Source: Bacillus_BE sp042263505
GTDB taxonomy: Bacteria > Bacillota > Bacilli > Bacillales > Cytobacillaceae
Assembly (NCBI RefSeq): GCF_042263505.1
Contig: NZ_JBHKFI010000023.1
Coordinates: 11,262-75,261 of the forward strand
Direction: 5' to 3'
DNA: 64,000 bases
Shown in pieces: positions 8,499-17,704 of this stretch (the first letter of the stretch is position 1; every line of letters starts with the position of its first letter). Under the pieces are notes generated by a model. The model ran no database searches. It had not been told where the DNA came from and was given only the letters and a program-made list of their open reading frames with translations. A program made the translations under genes and the position numbers.

Positions 8499-8957
8499 AT
8501 TTAATCCCCCTAAACACTCTTCGCTAATAGGACCTACTAACCTATTCTTAATTTAAATGAGTTATTAACAATATTTTTAAATTCTATCATAAATTTACAA
8601 TTGGGTCCTTGTATCTTTTTAGGAAAGGTAAAAATCAACCTTTACGATTAGTATCATCATATACAAAGAATGACAATATTGATTGTCACTCTGCTATTTG
8701 ATATGTCATTTCCTTTGATAAATTACCCCTAATCTCAACAAAAACATTGTTTATATCAATGAAAAATAGCATACAAAAATAAAAAATATATGTTAATTAG
8801 CATGTCCTTTGAAAGTTTATCCAAGTAAACGGAACTACTTAGTCAGTGCTTTTTATATGGCAAAAATTTTTATAATCAAACTCAGCATTTCCCATTCTTC
8901 AAAACCCGTGTAAAATAAATAACAGCTTTCGGGATTCCCATGAATGGAGTGAAGAAA
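8499..8957. other. AT-rich intergenic region
   Basis: Divergent spacer between the small membrane protein and the FusB-like gene. It is very AT-rich, with several TATAAT-like runs. I see no convincing gene, hairpin or operator. Confidence 0.4.
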
Positions 8958-9602
8958 ATGGAACCCTTTATCCGAAATGATCAATATAATTTTATCAAAA
9001 ACCAAACACAAATTTTAATTAATGGATATACATCGGTGAATGATCAGGCTGTTTTAAGAGCTTTGAAATCTTTGGTACTTGAGAAGGTCATGAATTTGTT
9101 TGATGAACCAAGTGAGGAGCAAAATCAATTGCTCGCCCCGCTTGTGGATGTGAAAGATAAGGATTTGGCAGAGGCATTTTTAGCTGAACTCAAACCGTTT
9201 GTTATTCCCTTTGCCAAGGTGACTCAGCAAACAGTCAAAAAATTATTCCCGAAAGCGAAGAAGCTGAAAGCTCCGCTGTTGAATGACGAAGAATTAAAGG
9301 AAATTACGTATCTTGGCTGGGATGATAAAGGCTCGCAGAAAAAGTTTATTGTCGCACGGCTCAAGGATAAGATGGTCGGTTTGCAGGGAACCTTTAAACC
9401 GATTAATAAAAAAGGCATTTGTGCGTTATGCAATAAGTTCGAGGAAGTTGGCATGTTTCTATCTGAAACAAAAGGGGTCGCACAAGGAACCTACACCAAA
9501 CGAGGCAACTATATCTGCCAAGACAGCCAAAAATGTAATCAAAATATATCCTCACTAGACAAGCTCACAGACTTTATTGATAGAGCAAAAGGCCGCGCCT
9601 AA
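8958..9602 (+). CDS. FusB/FusC-family elongation factor G-binding protein
   Basis: The ATG at 8958 is preferred over 8940 because GGAGTGAAG sits just upstream and gives 214 residues, matching FusB/FusC (about 213). The N-terminal half is helical. The C-terminal half has a treble-clef zinc finger with CALC at 155-158 and Cys at 187 and 193. FusB proteins bind EF-G on the ribosome and release it from fusidic-acid-stalled complexes. Chromosomal homologues are widespread in Bacillaceae, so this need not be acquired resistance. No mobile element is adjacent. Confidence 0.88.
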   Translation: MEPFIRNDQYNFIKNQTQILINGYTSVNDQAVLRALKSLVLEKVMNLFDEPSEEQNQLLAPLVDVKDKDLAEAFLAELKPFVIPFAKVTQQTVKKLFPKAKKLKAPLLNDEELKEITYLGWDDKGSQKKFIVARLKDKMVGLQGTFKPINKKGICALCNKFEEVGMFLSETKGVAQGTYTKRGNYICQDSQKCNQNISSLDKLTDFIDRAKGRA

Positions 9603-9623
9603 TCAAAAAAATTCGAAAGGAGC

Positions 9624-9751
9624 ATGTCACTCGACGAATTTTACGACAAGTCTTGGGCAGTGCCTGTCGCTCATCGAAAATTGCCTCAACAAAACTCGGA
9701 CAGTGCCTTGTCACTAGTCGAAAATTACCTCAACAAAACTCGGACGGGGCC
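9624..9751. repeat. Three degenerate ~40-44-nt direct repeats
   Basis: Units at ~9624-9664, 9665-9707 and 9708-9751 share TGTCRCT...TCGAAAATT and end in CGGACAGTGCC or a variant. Units 2 and 3 both contain GCCTCAAC or ACCTCAAC followed by AAAACTCGGAC. Just after them, GACGGGGCC and GGCCCGTC can pair around the 3' end of the ymaF-like gene. Confidence 0.7.
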
Positions 9752-9780
9752 TTCCACCAAAAAAAGGCCCGTCCCCCATT

Positions 9781-10122
9781 CTACCGAGTCCCTGGTGCTG
9801 GCTGATCGACGCCCTTCACCTTGTGTACATGTCCATCGTCAAACGAGGTTTCAAAGTCATAATAATGGACGTGCATCCCATTTCCCACTGGAATGGCGGG
9901 TCCTGAGTAAGCGCGGTAATGATGTGTGTGACCGTCCTCAAATAACACGTATCCTTCGGCATAGTGGATATGGTCGCCATCCTCGGTTGGAATTGGAGGA
10001 GAGGTTACGTCCAAGCATTGATGAACATGCCCGTCGGCAACGGAAGTGTAATCAACCGACCCGTGATTATGATGTGGTACAAAACCTGAAACAAAATCGT
10101 CCTTTCCCAGCCTTTTCCCCAT
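9781..10122 (-). CDS. ymaF: YmaF family His-rich repeat protein
   Basis: The ATG at 10122 is chosen because AAGGAGG lies 7 nt upstream; the ATG two codons earlier is too close to it. The 113-residue protein has four repeats with a buried (D/N)GHxH or GDHIH core: ADGHVHQ, DGDHIHY, EDGHTHHY, NGMHVHYY and DDGHVHK. This matches the Bacillus YmaF family. The regularly placed His pairs suggest metal binding, but the biological role is not established. It is followed downstream by the direct repeats at 9624-9751. Confidence 0.85.
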   Translation of the reverse strand: MGKRLGKDDFVSGFVPHHNHGSVDYTSVADGHVHQCLDVTSPPIPTEDGDHIHYAEGYVLFEDGHTHHYRAYSGPAIPVGNGMHVHYYDFETSFDDGHVHKVKGVDQPAPGTR

Positions 10123-10257
10123 TAACATTCCTCCTTGAACAGTATCCGTAATATATATGAGCGGAGGACTTGTTTTTTTCCATTGTTTCTATATTTCGCG
10201 TTACTCCTCATATAGGAATATACCCGCCAAAGATCGACATTTATCAGGCGGTGACAC

Positions 10258-10311
10258 TTACACATCTTTACATAAAATTAACTAGTAATCTACAAATTAA
10301 TATATTATGAT
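10258..10311 (+). promoter_or_regulatory. Possible PhoP boxes with downstream -10
   Basis: TTACAC (10258), TTACAT (10268), TTAACT (10278) and TCTACA (10289) recur every 10-11 nt, like the TT(A/C/T)A(C/T)A direct repeats bound by PhoP in Bacillus. A TATGAT -10-like hexamer follows at 10306. The downstream gene is a secreted 5'-nucleotidase, a classic phosphate-starvation function. The long gap to the start codon (~230 nt) weakens the case. Confidence 0.4.
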
Positions 10312-10540
10312 AAGACCGTAGAAATATTATGGAAATATATCCATATTATCCTTGATACAATTGAATAATGTCTAGAAGGTTTGCACTTCTCATTTCTAGC
10401 ATTCATCCATGTGCGTGATGAATTGTCACGTCTAAGTTTTCATTGCTTTTTCAAACCACTGTTCATCCCAGATTTACTATACATAATAGCAGCACTAAAC
10501 AAGTTTTCTGATCAAAATTTGAAAGGGGCAAGTGGATTAT

Positions 10541-12829
10541 ATGAAGAAGAAGAAAATCTTTCAAGTGGTGGCGGCTTCGGCAATTGCAGCTTCATCCTTT
10601 GCGGCTGTTGCACCAAACAATGCAGATGCGGCATCAACAAACGTCAGCAAAACTGTTGACGCAGCTGTGAAGCAAATGCAAAAGGCTCAGGATACCTATT
10701 GGAAAACTGGAACTACGAAGAAAGTTGTGGCGACATCAACCGTCCAAAAGGAAATCGACAAAGCCAAGAAGGTCTACAGTGACGCGAAGAAACAGGTCAC
10801 GAAGTCTGGCGGAAAAAACAAAGCAGCCTATCTGGCAAAACTCACAAAGGCTTATAAGTATGTGAAAAATGCAGAAGGCTACGTCAAGACCGTTAAATAC
10901 GCACAGAGCCTCAACACACAAGCAAAATCCTTACAAAATCTCATCATACAAAACGATATCAAAACAGAAAAACTGAATCATCCTAAATTTGTTTCAGAAC
11001 TGGCTAAATCTGATCAAAAAATCAAGGCCGGCATTTATGGTGCAACGGTCGAAAAAGTTGTGATCAATACATATACCAATCCTGCAAAAACAATTGAATT
11101 CGCCATAAAAGTTTATAACTACGCTTCCTACGCCCATTATTGGATTCAAAAAGGCGACTTAAAAACTGCCGCCAATCGTCTAAAGGTGGTGGATGCCCAG
11201 CTTCCAAAAGTCAGCCAAACATCCACTCTTGGTAAAATCGTCCATGCATATGTGGACAAGGTAAAAGCAGAATATCAATCCGCACAAAACTTTGATTTAA
11301 CCATCATGCATACCAATGATACACACGCAAATCTAGATAATATTGCAAGACGCATTACTGCCATCAAACAAGTCCGCCAAGCAAGCGAAAATTCTCTTTT
11401 ACTCGATGCAGGTGACGTCTTCAGCGGAACATTGTATTTCAATCAATTTCATGGTTTAGCAGATTTAGAGTTTATGGAACTCGCAGGCTATGATGCTATG
11501 ACCTTCGGAAACCATGAATTTGATGAAACAACGTCCACTTTATCTAATTTTGTGAAGCAAAGTAAATTTCCGTTTGTCAGTGCCAATGTGGATTTTTCTA
11601 AAGATGCTAATCTAAAAGACTACTTCAACGATAATATCACTTCAAGTCCAAAGGGTGGAGAAATCTACAATGGCATTGTGAAAGAGATTGATGGCGAGAA
11701 GGTGGGGATTTTCGGCTTAACGACAGCAGAAACAGCTTCCATCTCAAGCCCTGGCAAGGATGTGACCTTCGAGGACTATATCGCTCAATCGAAAAAAATG
11801 GTTGAATCCTTTGAAAAGCAAGGGGTGAACAAAATCGTCGCCCTCACACATATCGGCTATGATGACGGCGGTGGCGATAACGATCTCACGCTCGCAAAAG
11901 AAGTCGAAGGGATTGACATCATCGTTGGCGGCCACTCTCATACGAAGCTTGATACTCCTGTGGTCGACAAAACGGGTGAAGAACCAACGGTCATCGTGTC
12001 AGCAAATGAATACAGCAAATATCTAGGAACTGTTGACGTCGAGTTTGATGCAAATGGAAAAATCATCTCCGATGCTGGAAAATTAATCGAAATCGATGCG
12101 AAGGACGCGGACGGCAATTATGTCCTCAAGGATGATCCGGAGGCAGCAGAAATTCTTAATACGAAATACAAACCAGCAGTAGATGAAATGAAGCAGCAGG
12201 TTGTCGCAAAAACAGACGTGGAATTACTCGGAGGCAACCCAGCAGCGCGGACAAACGAAACCAACCTAGGTGATTTGATTGCAGATGGTATGTTGGCTAA
12301 AGCGAAATCTATCAATCCAGAAACTGTGATGGCTGTCCAAAATGGAGGAGGTGTCCGCACAACCTTAAATCCAGGAAACATCACATTAGCGGATGTCTTT
12401 ACGGTTCTTCCATTCGGAAACACACTGGGTATCATGAAAATTACGGGTGCTGAACTTAGAGAAGGGCTTGAACACAGTGTAGCAACCGCACCGGAGCCAT
12501 TCGGAGGATTCCTACAAGTTTCTGGTATGAAATTCACCTATGACAGCAGCCTCCCAGCTGGTCAAAGAGTGAAATCCGTTGACGTAAAAGGCACAGATGG
12601 CAGCTATACTCCATTAAAAGATGATCAATCCTATTATGTCGCAACCAACATCTTCACCGCTAAAGGCGGCGATGGCTATGATATCTTTAACAAGGTATTC
12701 CAAGATGGTCGCTTATCTGAAGCAGGCTTCGTCGACTGGGAAGTATTTAAGGAGCAACTAGAATCCTTACCAAACAAAACCGTAACTCAACAAGTGGAAG
12801 GCCGAATCACTGACCTTGCTGCAAAATAA
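10541..12829 (+). CDS. Secreted 5'-nucleotidase / metallophosphatase with N-terminal helical surface domain
   Basis: The ATG at 10541 gives 762 residues. A signal peptide ends near NADAA. Residues ~30-250 form a Lys-rich helical bundle like the repeats of S-layer SbsC-type proteins. Residues ~255-500 are the calcineurin-like metallophosphatase domain: DTH at 260-262, DAGD, GNHE at 323-326, THIG and GGHSH. Residues ~540-760 are the 5'-nucleotidase C-terminal domain (NETNLGDLIADGM, NGGGVR, LPFGNTL). It should release phosphate from extracellular nucleotides. No LPXTG is seen; the N-terminal bundle probably holds it at the wall. A terminator follows. Confidence 0.92.
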   Translation: MKKKKIFQVVAASAIAASSFAAVAPNNADAASTNVSKTVDAAVKQMQKAQDTYWKTGTTKKVVATSTVQKEIDKAKKVYSDAKKQVTKSGGKNKAAYLAKLTKAYKYVKNAEGYVKTVKYAQSLNTQAKSLQNLIIQNDIKTEKLNHPKFVSELAKSDQKIKAGIYGATVEKVVINTYTNPAKTIEFAIKVYNYASYAHYWIQKGDLKTAANRLKVVDAQLPKVSQTSTLGKIVHAYVDKVKAEYQSAQNFDLTIMHTNDTHANLDNIARRITAIKQVRQASENSLLLDAGDVFSGTLYFNQFHGLADLEFMELAGYDAMTFGNHEFDETTSTLSNFVKQSKFPFVSANVDFSKDANLKDYFNDNITSSPKGGEIYNGIVKEIDGEKVGIFGLTTAETASISSPGKDVTFEDYIAQSKKMVESFEKQGVNKIVALTHIGYDDGGGDNDLTLAKEVEGIDIIVGGHSHTKLDTPVVDKTGEEPTVIVSANEYSKYLGTVDVEFDANGKIISDAGKLIEIDAKDADGNYVLKDDPEAAEILNTKYKPAVDEMKQQVVAKTDVELLGGNPAARTNETNLGDLIADGMLAKAKSINPETVMAVQNGGGVRTTLNPGNITLADVFTVLPFGNTLGIMKITGAELREGLEHSVATAPEPFGGFLQVSGMKFTYDSSLPAGQRVKSVDVKGTDGSYTPLKDDQSYYVATNIFTAKGGDGYDIFNKVFQDGRLSEAGFVDWEVFKEQLESLPNKTVTQQVEGRITDLAAK

Positions 12830-12837
12830 AATCCAAC

Positions 12838-12875
12838 GCGCCAGGCTTTTTCTTCGGAAGGCCTGGCGCTTTTTT
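12838..12875 (+). terminator. Strong rho-independent terminator
   Basis: Stem GCGCCAGGC/GCCTGGCGC, then six Ts, 9 nt after the nucleotidase stop. Confidence 0.9.
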
Positions 12876-13010
12876 GCGTTTAGGCGCTTTCGACAAATTC
12901 AGACAAGTTTGGTATACTAATAAGCAACTAGAAAAATGGTTCCATATACCTGATTTTGAAAGAAATTTATTTTAGGAACACTGGGATTTTGGTGGAGAGT
13001 GTAAAAGAGC

Positions 13011-14438
13011 ATGATTGTTGGATTGTTAATTATGATTATTGGCATTATTCCAATTTCCTTGGCATTTGGGGCAAGGAGAATATTTGAAAATTCTGAATTG
13101 TCTAAGCCAATCTTACTTCATATGACATTAACCAGCCTTTGGCAGGTAGATGTGGGCATTTTATATTTTAATGGAATTATCCCAGATGAATGGATCTTAT
13201 TTCTCTACCGATTATTCAGACTGGCACCAACCTATATCATTACGGCGGTCATTTATGCAACCTATATCATCATCAATAAATACGCCATCAACTTTCAAAA
13301 AAATAGTTTTTTAGAAAAAATTTCAAAGCTATTTTCAAGAAAAATAATGATTGGCATTTATATCTGGATTACTTTTATCTATCTTATTAATTGGACATCC
13401 TTTGGGTCAAAAGGATTGATGGAAGTGCAAATTTTTAAAACCAATTTGCAATATTACTTTCCCGTCTATGGTCCATTAAACTGGTTATATGTCCTTCATA
13501 TTTGTACTTATCTCTTTTTCACGCTTATCCTCTATATGATGGCGAGCAGGATTCAAAATCGCTACATGATGAAATTTATTAAGAGCTTTTCCCTTTATTC
13601 GCTCTTTCTTCTTCTATTTGGACTTTTAAATTTTATTCCGAGTTCCGGATCGATCGCCAGCAGTATAGGGGTTGTGTTTTTTTCCGTGCTGACGATGTTC
13701 TCCTTCTTAAAAATGAATGTCCAAATGACGCTTAAAGTCAATCAACTAACCGGTCGGCAGAAAAAGATGGATTATACAGGAAATTTAGCGGCAAGCCTTG
13801 TTCATGAGGTGCAAAATATTGGTCAGATCATCAAAGGCTTCAGTCAGCTTTTAGGAGAATCGCCTTCGCTTGGGATAAAAGAAAAAGGGATGCTCGAGGT
13901 AATCAAGAAAGCGACGGTCCAAATGGAGGATCTTTCCGAAAACTATAAAAAGTTTATCGAATCCTCGAAAATTGATTTTAAATTGGAGGATTTGAACGAA
14001 ATTATCACAGAAACGATTGAATTCGCCCATGAGATGACCAAGGATGGAAATCTTACCATTGAGTTCAACCGAAAGTTTGACAGCCTGAAAGCCTATGTCA
14101 ATAAACCGTATCTTCAACAGGTATTAATTAATTTAATTAAGAATAGCTCTGAAGCTTTTGCAGAAAAATGTCCTAATCGACTCATTCGGATTGAAACGGA
14201 AATCGTAAATGAGGTCATTCTGATTCATATTAAGGACACGGGCAAGGGGATTCCTGAGGCCCAATGGGAACAAGTCTTTGATCCTTTCCACTCATCGAAA
14301 AGCTCAGGTATGGGAATGGGACTCCCATTTGCGAAGAAAATCCTCCTTGAACATAGAGGGGACATCAACATTGTCAACAGCACCCCAAATGGGACACATT
14401 TTCAAATTGAGCTTCCGCGCTATGAGGCGAATGCGTAA
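13011..14438 (+). CDS. Orphan membrane sensor histidine kinase
   Basis: 475 residues. The first ~240 carry six or seven hydrophobic helices without an evident extracellular domain. The dimerisation box contains His265 in SLVHEVQN, a departure from the usual HExRNPL. The ATP-binding part has N-box QVLINLIKNSSEAF, G1 DTGKGIP and G2 GMGMGLP. No response regulator is adjacent, as in Bacillus sporulation or biofilm phosphorelay kinases (Kin family), which feed a shared Spo0F. That assignment is inference from architecture and genome type. The ribosome site (GGTGGAG) lies rather far from the start. Confidence 0.85.
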   Translation: MIVGLLIMIIGIIPISLAFGARRIFENSELSKPILLHMTLTSLWQVDVGILYFNGIIPDEWILFLYRLFRLAPTYIITAVIYATYIIINKYAINFQKNSFLEKISKLFSRKIMIGIYIWITFIYLINWTSFGSKGLMEVQIFKTNLQYYFPVYGPLNWLYVLHICTYLFFTLILYMMASRIQNRYMMKFIKSFSLYSLFLLLFGLLNFIPSSGSIASSIGVVFFSVLTMFSFLKMNVQMTLKVNQLTGRQKKMDYTGNLAASLVHEVQNIGQIIKGFSQLLGESPSLGIKEKGMLEVIKKATVQMEDLSENYKKFIESSKIDFKLEDLNEIITETIEFAHEMTKDGNLTIEFNRKFDSLKAYVNKPYLQQVLINLIKNSSEAFAEKCPNRLIRIETEIVNEVILIHIKDTGKGIPEAQWEQVFDPFHSSKSSGMGMGLPFAKKILLEHRGDINIVNSTPNGTHFQIELPRYEANA

Positions 14439-14460
14439 TCGACGGGCAAGTAGCGAAATA

Positions 14461-14489
14461 GAAAAGCCTCTACTATTATGGTAGAGGCT
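14461..14489 (-). terminator. Terminator, minus strand
   Basis: Perfect 9-bp stem AGCCTCTAC/GTAGAGGCT with a 7-nt loop. The T-run is on the minus strand (AAAA at 14462-14465 on plus), so it ends the coiled-coil gene. Confidence 0.7.
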
Positions 14490-14535
14490 AAAAATGTTGG
14501 ATTATATAGTTTGAAGTCTTTTGAGGAAAGGAAAT

Positions 14536-14898
14536 TTATTTCCCCATTTTTAATTTGTAGATTTCGCGGGAGTGCTCCGATACCATTTGATCAAAATATG
14601 CAAGATCTTTTTTGGTAGCCATGTTTTCTTTTATTTCCTTGAAATCTTTCGCGAGCATCTCAAACTTGATGTCTAGTTTATCTAACTTATCGGTTAACTC
14701 ACTTAATCGAATATTGGTTTCAGCTGTCATTTCAATGAGTTGCTGAAGCAGCTGATCATGACGCTCAAGTTTGGATTCTATTCGCTCCATCCGACTTACA
14801 CTTTGCTCGAGCCCCTTGTCCATTTGCGCAAACCGCTTGGTGAATTTCTCCTCAAGGTTCTGGATCAACCCCGCAATAAGTTCCAAAGGGACCCCCAT
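14536..14898 (-). CDS. Cytoplasmic coiled-coil protein, function unknown
   Basis: The start is at 14898, where AGGGAGATA precedes the ATG by a normal distance; the upstream 25 codons of the open frame have no ribosome site. The 120-residue product begins MGVPLELIAGLIQNLEEKF. Residues ~15-115 are heptad-patterned (MERIESKLERHDQLLQQLIEM), giving one long coiled coil without signal or membrane segment. I do not recognise the family; it resembles the small structural proteins found near restriction or chromosome-handling genes, but nothing in context supports a role. Confidence 0.65.
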   Translation of the reverse strand: MGVPLELIAGLIQNLEEKFTKRFAQMDKGLEQSVSRMERIESKLERHDQLLQQLIEMTAETNIRLSELTDKLDKLDIKFEMLAKDFKEIKENMATKKDLAYFDQMVSEHSREIYKLKMGK

Positions 14899-15059
14899 AT
14901 TTTTTATCTCCCTTTTTACAAAATTATACAAGAATCGATTCGAAAAAAAACAAATGGTAATGGAAATAACCAATTATTTTCCATTAGAGTTCAAATAATA
15001 GGAATCGTGTGCTTAACATTGCTATAATATAATAAATCAAATAAAGTTGAGGGGATTGA

Positions 15060-15674
15060 ATGGAAATAGAGAAAATAATGAAGAAATTAAGTGACCGCAC
15101 TCCGAATTTATTGGGGAGTGATAGTTATTCAAGGTATGCGGTGCTTATACCACTCATCATGGAAGATGATCAGGTTAAAATCCTCTTTGAGGTTCGTTCC
15201 ATGGATCTTCGAAGACAGCCGGGGGAAATTTGTTTTCCTGGGGGGAGAATCGATCCGACTGACAAGAATGAAAGGGAAACGGCAATAAGGGAAACAATCG
15301 AGGAACTGGGCAGTGAGGATTTAAATGTTACCAATGTAGTTCCGTTGGACTTTATGGTCAATGGCTTTCGCTCGATTATCTATCCTTTTGTCGGGACCAT
15401 CACAAATCCAGAAAAAATAAACCCGAATCCCATGGAGGTAGGCGAGATTTTCACTGTGCCGCTTGCACTTTTAAAAGAAATGGAGCCATCTGTCCATCAT
15501 GTGAATTTGAAAGTTGTTCCTGGAGAGGGGTTCCCATTTGATAAGATTCCAGGTGGCGTAAATTATAATTGGCAGGATCGTTCGATGGATGAGTATTTTT
15601 ATTTTTACAAGGATAAAACGATTTGGGGATTAACGGCACGAATTCTGACTCACTTCCTTCAGTTAATCGAGTGA
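15060..15674 (+). CDS. NUDIX hydrolase, CoA pyrophosphatase (NudL-like)
   Basis: 204 residues. The region LRRQPGEICFPGGRIDPTD followed by TAIRETIEELG matches the extended NUDIX box of the coenzyme A pyrophosphatase group (QISFPGG...TALREAxEE). The predicted reaction is CoA to 3',5'-ADP and 4'-phosphopantetheine, with a divalent metal held by the RETIEELG glutamates. The start follows GAGGGGATTGA. The next gene is only 40 nt away and may be co-transcribed. Confidence 0.82.
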   Translation: MEIEKIMKKLSDRTPNLLGSDSYSRYAVLIPLIMEDDQVKILFEVRSMDLRRQPGEICFPGGRIDPTDKNERETAIRETIEELGSEDLNVTNVVPLDFMVNGFRSIIYPFVGTITNPEKINPNPMEVGEIFTVPLALLKEMEPSVHHVNLKVVPGEGFPFDKIPGGVNYNWQDRSMDEYFYFYKDKTIWGLTARILTHFLQLIE

Positions 15675-15714
15675 TTGTTGTCGCGATATGAATCCTAAAA
15701 AGGACGGAGAAGAA

Positions 15715-16125
15715 ATGAAGTTACACACAACGATGCCGCTTAAAAACGAAGAACAAATCATGGCCATTTTAAAAAAAATTGTCACAGAATCCTACGAGGA
15801 AATAAAGGATGAAGAGGTATTGCTCTGCATTGAATGCTGCGATGTCGACCTTGAAATCGCCACATCCAATGACTTCGAGTTTGAAGAGGCAATCAAGGAA
15901 AACTTCGAACTCGATCAATTCGGCGACATCATTGACATTGAAAACTATCGCCGACTTATGTACGAGCTAGACGCCGTCTTCATCGAATTGCACAAAACAA
16001 GCGGCTTCTTTGATGTCTTTCTAGAAGGCGAATACGAGGTTAACGGGGAACTCCGAGAGTCTGAATCCGACATCATCGCACCAAAGGGAAAATTTTATGC
16101 ACCATTTGAGGATGCATTAAAGTAG
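15715..16125 (+). CDS. Acidic cytoplasmic hypothetical protein
   Basis: The ATG at 15715 has GGAGAAG just upstream; the open frame extends nine codons further without a site. The 136-residue product is strongly acidic (many Glu/Asp), has no signal or membrane segment, and carries a CIECCDVD cluster near residue 42 that could bind a metal. I do not recognise the family. It follows the NudL-like gene by 40 nt, so shared transcription is likely. Confidence 0.65.
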   Translation: MKLHTTMPLKNEEQIMAILKKIVTESYEEIKDEEVLLCIECCDVDLEIATSNDFEFEEAIKENFELDQFGDIIDIENYRRLMYELDAVFIELHKTSGFFDVFLEGEYEVNGELRESESDIIAPKGKFYAPFEDALK

Positions 16126-16293
16126 GGGAAATCAATCTAACTATGGTTGGTTCCCTTTTTTGTTTGCGGGGAGAGGGAATTTAATTGGAGGTGGGACATT
16201 GAGGCGGAAAAGTGGCCCTATCCTTCATGGAATCCTCAACTCTACCTAAAACAAATGCAAAAATGCTATCTCAAAATTTGTATTTTTCACCAT

Positions 16294-16325
16294 AAAAAAG
16301 GCTGCTCCCCATAATAAGAGCAACC
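16294..16325 (-). terminator. Terminator, minus strand
   Basis: Stem GGTTGCTC/GAGCAGCC read on the minus strand (one G-U pair), followed by six Ts. It lies just after the LCP gene stop. Confidence 0.75.
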
Positions 16326-16341
16326 GTCCAAACCATCTGCA

Positions 16342-17268
16342 TCAAATTTCCAACTGCTTCTTCAAAATCCCCCGTACCCGCATTCGTTCCTTTTCCGGAA
16401 CTAAAATATAATAAATTCCATCTATCATCGTCCCTTGACCACTTAAAGATATTTGGTCAATCTGATGACTGGCATCCTTATAATTTCGCTGAATATCCAC
16501 CATTTCATTAAAGTTTAGGTTCGTCTTCACATTTTTCCCGAGAGCATTAAAGATATCGCCAAAATTCGTTAAGGTAGAAAGGCTTGCTCCCTCATGAATA
16601 ATTGCTTCAATAATTTGACGCTGGCGGTGCTGGCGGCCGAAGTCCCCATTCGGATCCTCATAGCGCATTCGCGAAAAAGCCAGCGCCTTGTCTCCATTCA
16701 GGTTGATCGTTCCTTTCTTAAAATGAATCCCGTTCGAGGTGAAATCCAAGTCGTTATTCAAGGTGACCCCACCGACTGCATCCACTATATCCTTAAATCC
16801 TTCCATATTAATTTTCAAATAATAGTCGATTGGGATATCGAGAAAGTTTTCAACGGTCTCCATCGCCATTTTGACATCACCAAAGGCATAGGCGTGGTTG
16901 ATTTTGTCGACAGTGTCATGGCCGACAATTTTCGTTCGCACATCACGGGGGATGCTCAGCATTTTGACGGATTGGTTGTTAGGATTGACGGCGAGCACGA
17001 TGATCGTATCCGACCGGCCACGATCCCCAACACGCTCATCGACTCCAAGCATCAAAACGGTAAACGGATCCTTCTTTTCCAACGTGATTTTCTCGAGGCG
17101 CTTTTGCGAAATCTCCCGATCAATCGGCTGATGCATCGTCTCAACGGTATCCGTAAGAGATTTATAAATAGTAAATCCATAAACACCTATTCCTACAAGT
17201 ACGATGAGAAAAAATAAACCCGCCACCTGAAGCGCGATCCGCTTCTTGTTTTTCTTTTTCCCGCCCAC
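16342..17268 (-). CDS. tagU: LytR-CpsA-Psr family wall-polymer ligase (TagU-like)
   Basis: Starts at GTG with GAGGGG upstream. The 308-residue type II membrane protein has Lys-rich residues 1-12, a membrane helix at ~13-33 and an extracellular LCP domain. Family residues are visible: GVDER, GRSDTIIV, SIPRDVR, KINHAYAFG, and the Arg-rich RMRYEDPNGDFGRQHRQRQ. LCP enzymes move teichoic acid or other anionic glycopolymers from undecaprenyl phosphate to peptidoglycan. The TagU symbol rests on overall similarity; several LCP paralogues exist in Bacillus. It probably serves the teichoic polymers made by the 41.8-52.6 kb genes. Confidence 0.85.
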   Translation of the reverse strand: MGGKKKNKKRIALQVAGLFFLIVLVGIGVYGFTIYKSLTDTVETMHQPIDREISQKRLEKITLEKKDPFTVLMLGVDERVGDRGRSDTIIVLAVNPNNQSVKMLSIPRDVRTKIVGHDTVDKINHAYAFGDVKMAMETVENFLDIPIDYYLKINMEGFKDIVDAVGGVTLNNDLDFTSNGIHFKKGTINLNGDKALAFSRMRYEDPNGDFGRQHRQRQIIEAIIHEGASLSTLTNFGDIFNALGKNVKTNLNFNEMVDIQRNYKDASHQIDQISLSGQGTMIDGIYYILVPEKERMRVRGILKKQLEI

Positions 17269-17704
17269 AACAGAACCCCTCTCTAATAATCTGAAAATTA
17301 TGTATTAATTACAAATCATAGCAGAAATTCAAGATGATTAAAAGTATATACGTCTTGGATGATAAGAATATAATGAAAGTATTATTTCCATTTAGGAGAA
17401 GCGTAGAAATAGGATAATATTAATAATTCATTGAAGGTACAGTTCCTTTTGTGGTGTTCCTTTGTGCAATAATATTAGTGGGCTATTTTACAAGGTTTCA
17501 AATATTAATCAAAATTTTCATCTATATCTGTTGGAGGCACTTCTTATAGCTCTATCATTACGTCTCAAAACAATCTCATTATACATATATCTTCCACTCT
17601 CTCTCGCTACAAAATGGAAGATTATGATAAAATAGACTCACGCTCTAAAAATAATATACCAATGATATAGAAAACATGTAAATAAATAGAAAAGGTGATC
17701 TATC
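17269..17704. other. AT-rich intergenic region
   Basis: Divergent spacer between the LCP gene and the VanZ-like gene. No ORF, hairpin or obvious operator is seen, only AT-rich sequence with scattered -10-like hexamers. Confidence 0.4.

Noticed and set aside
9624..10151. 175-residue plus-strand ORF
   Set aside because: It covers direct repeats and the antisense of the well-supported ymaF gene; no ribosome site.
12118..12537. 139-residue minus-strand ORF
   Set aside because: Antisense to the 5'-nucleotidase C-terminal domain with no ribosome site.
16594..17217. 207-residue plus-strand ORF
   Set aside because: It is antisense to the strongly conserved LCP gene; residue use is atypical.
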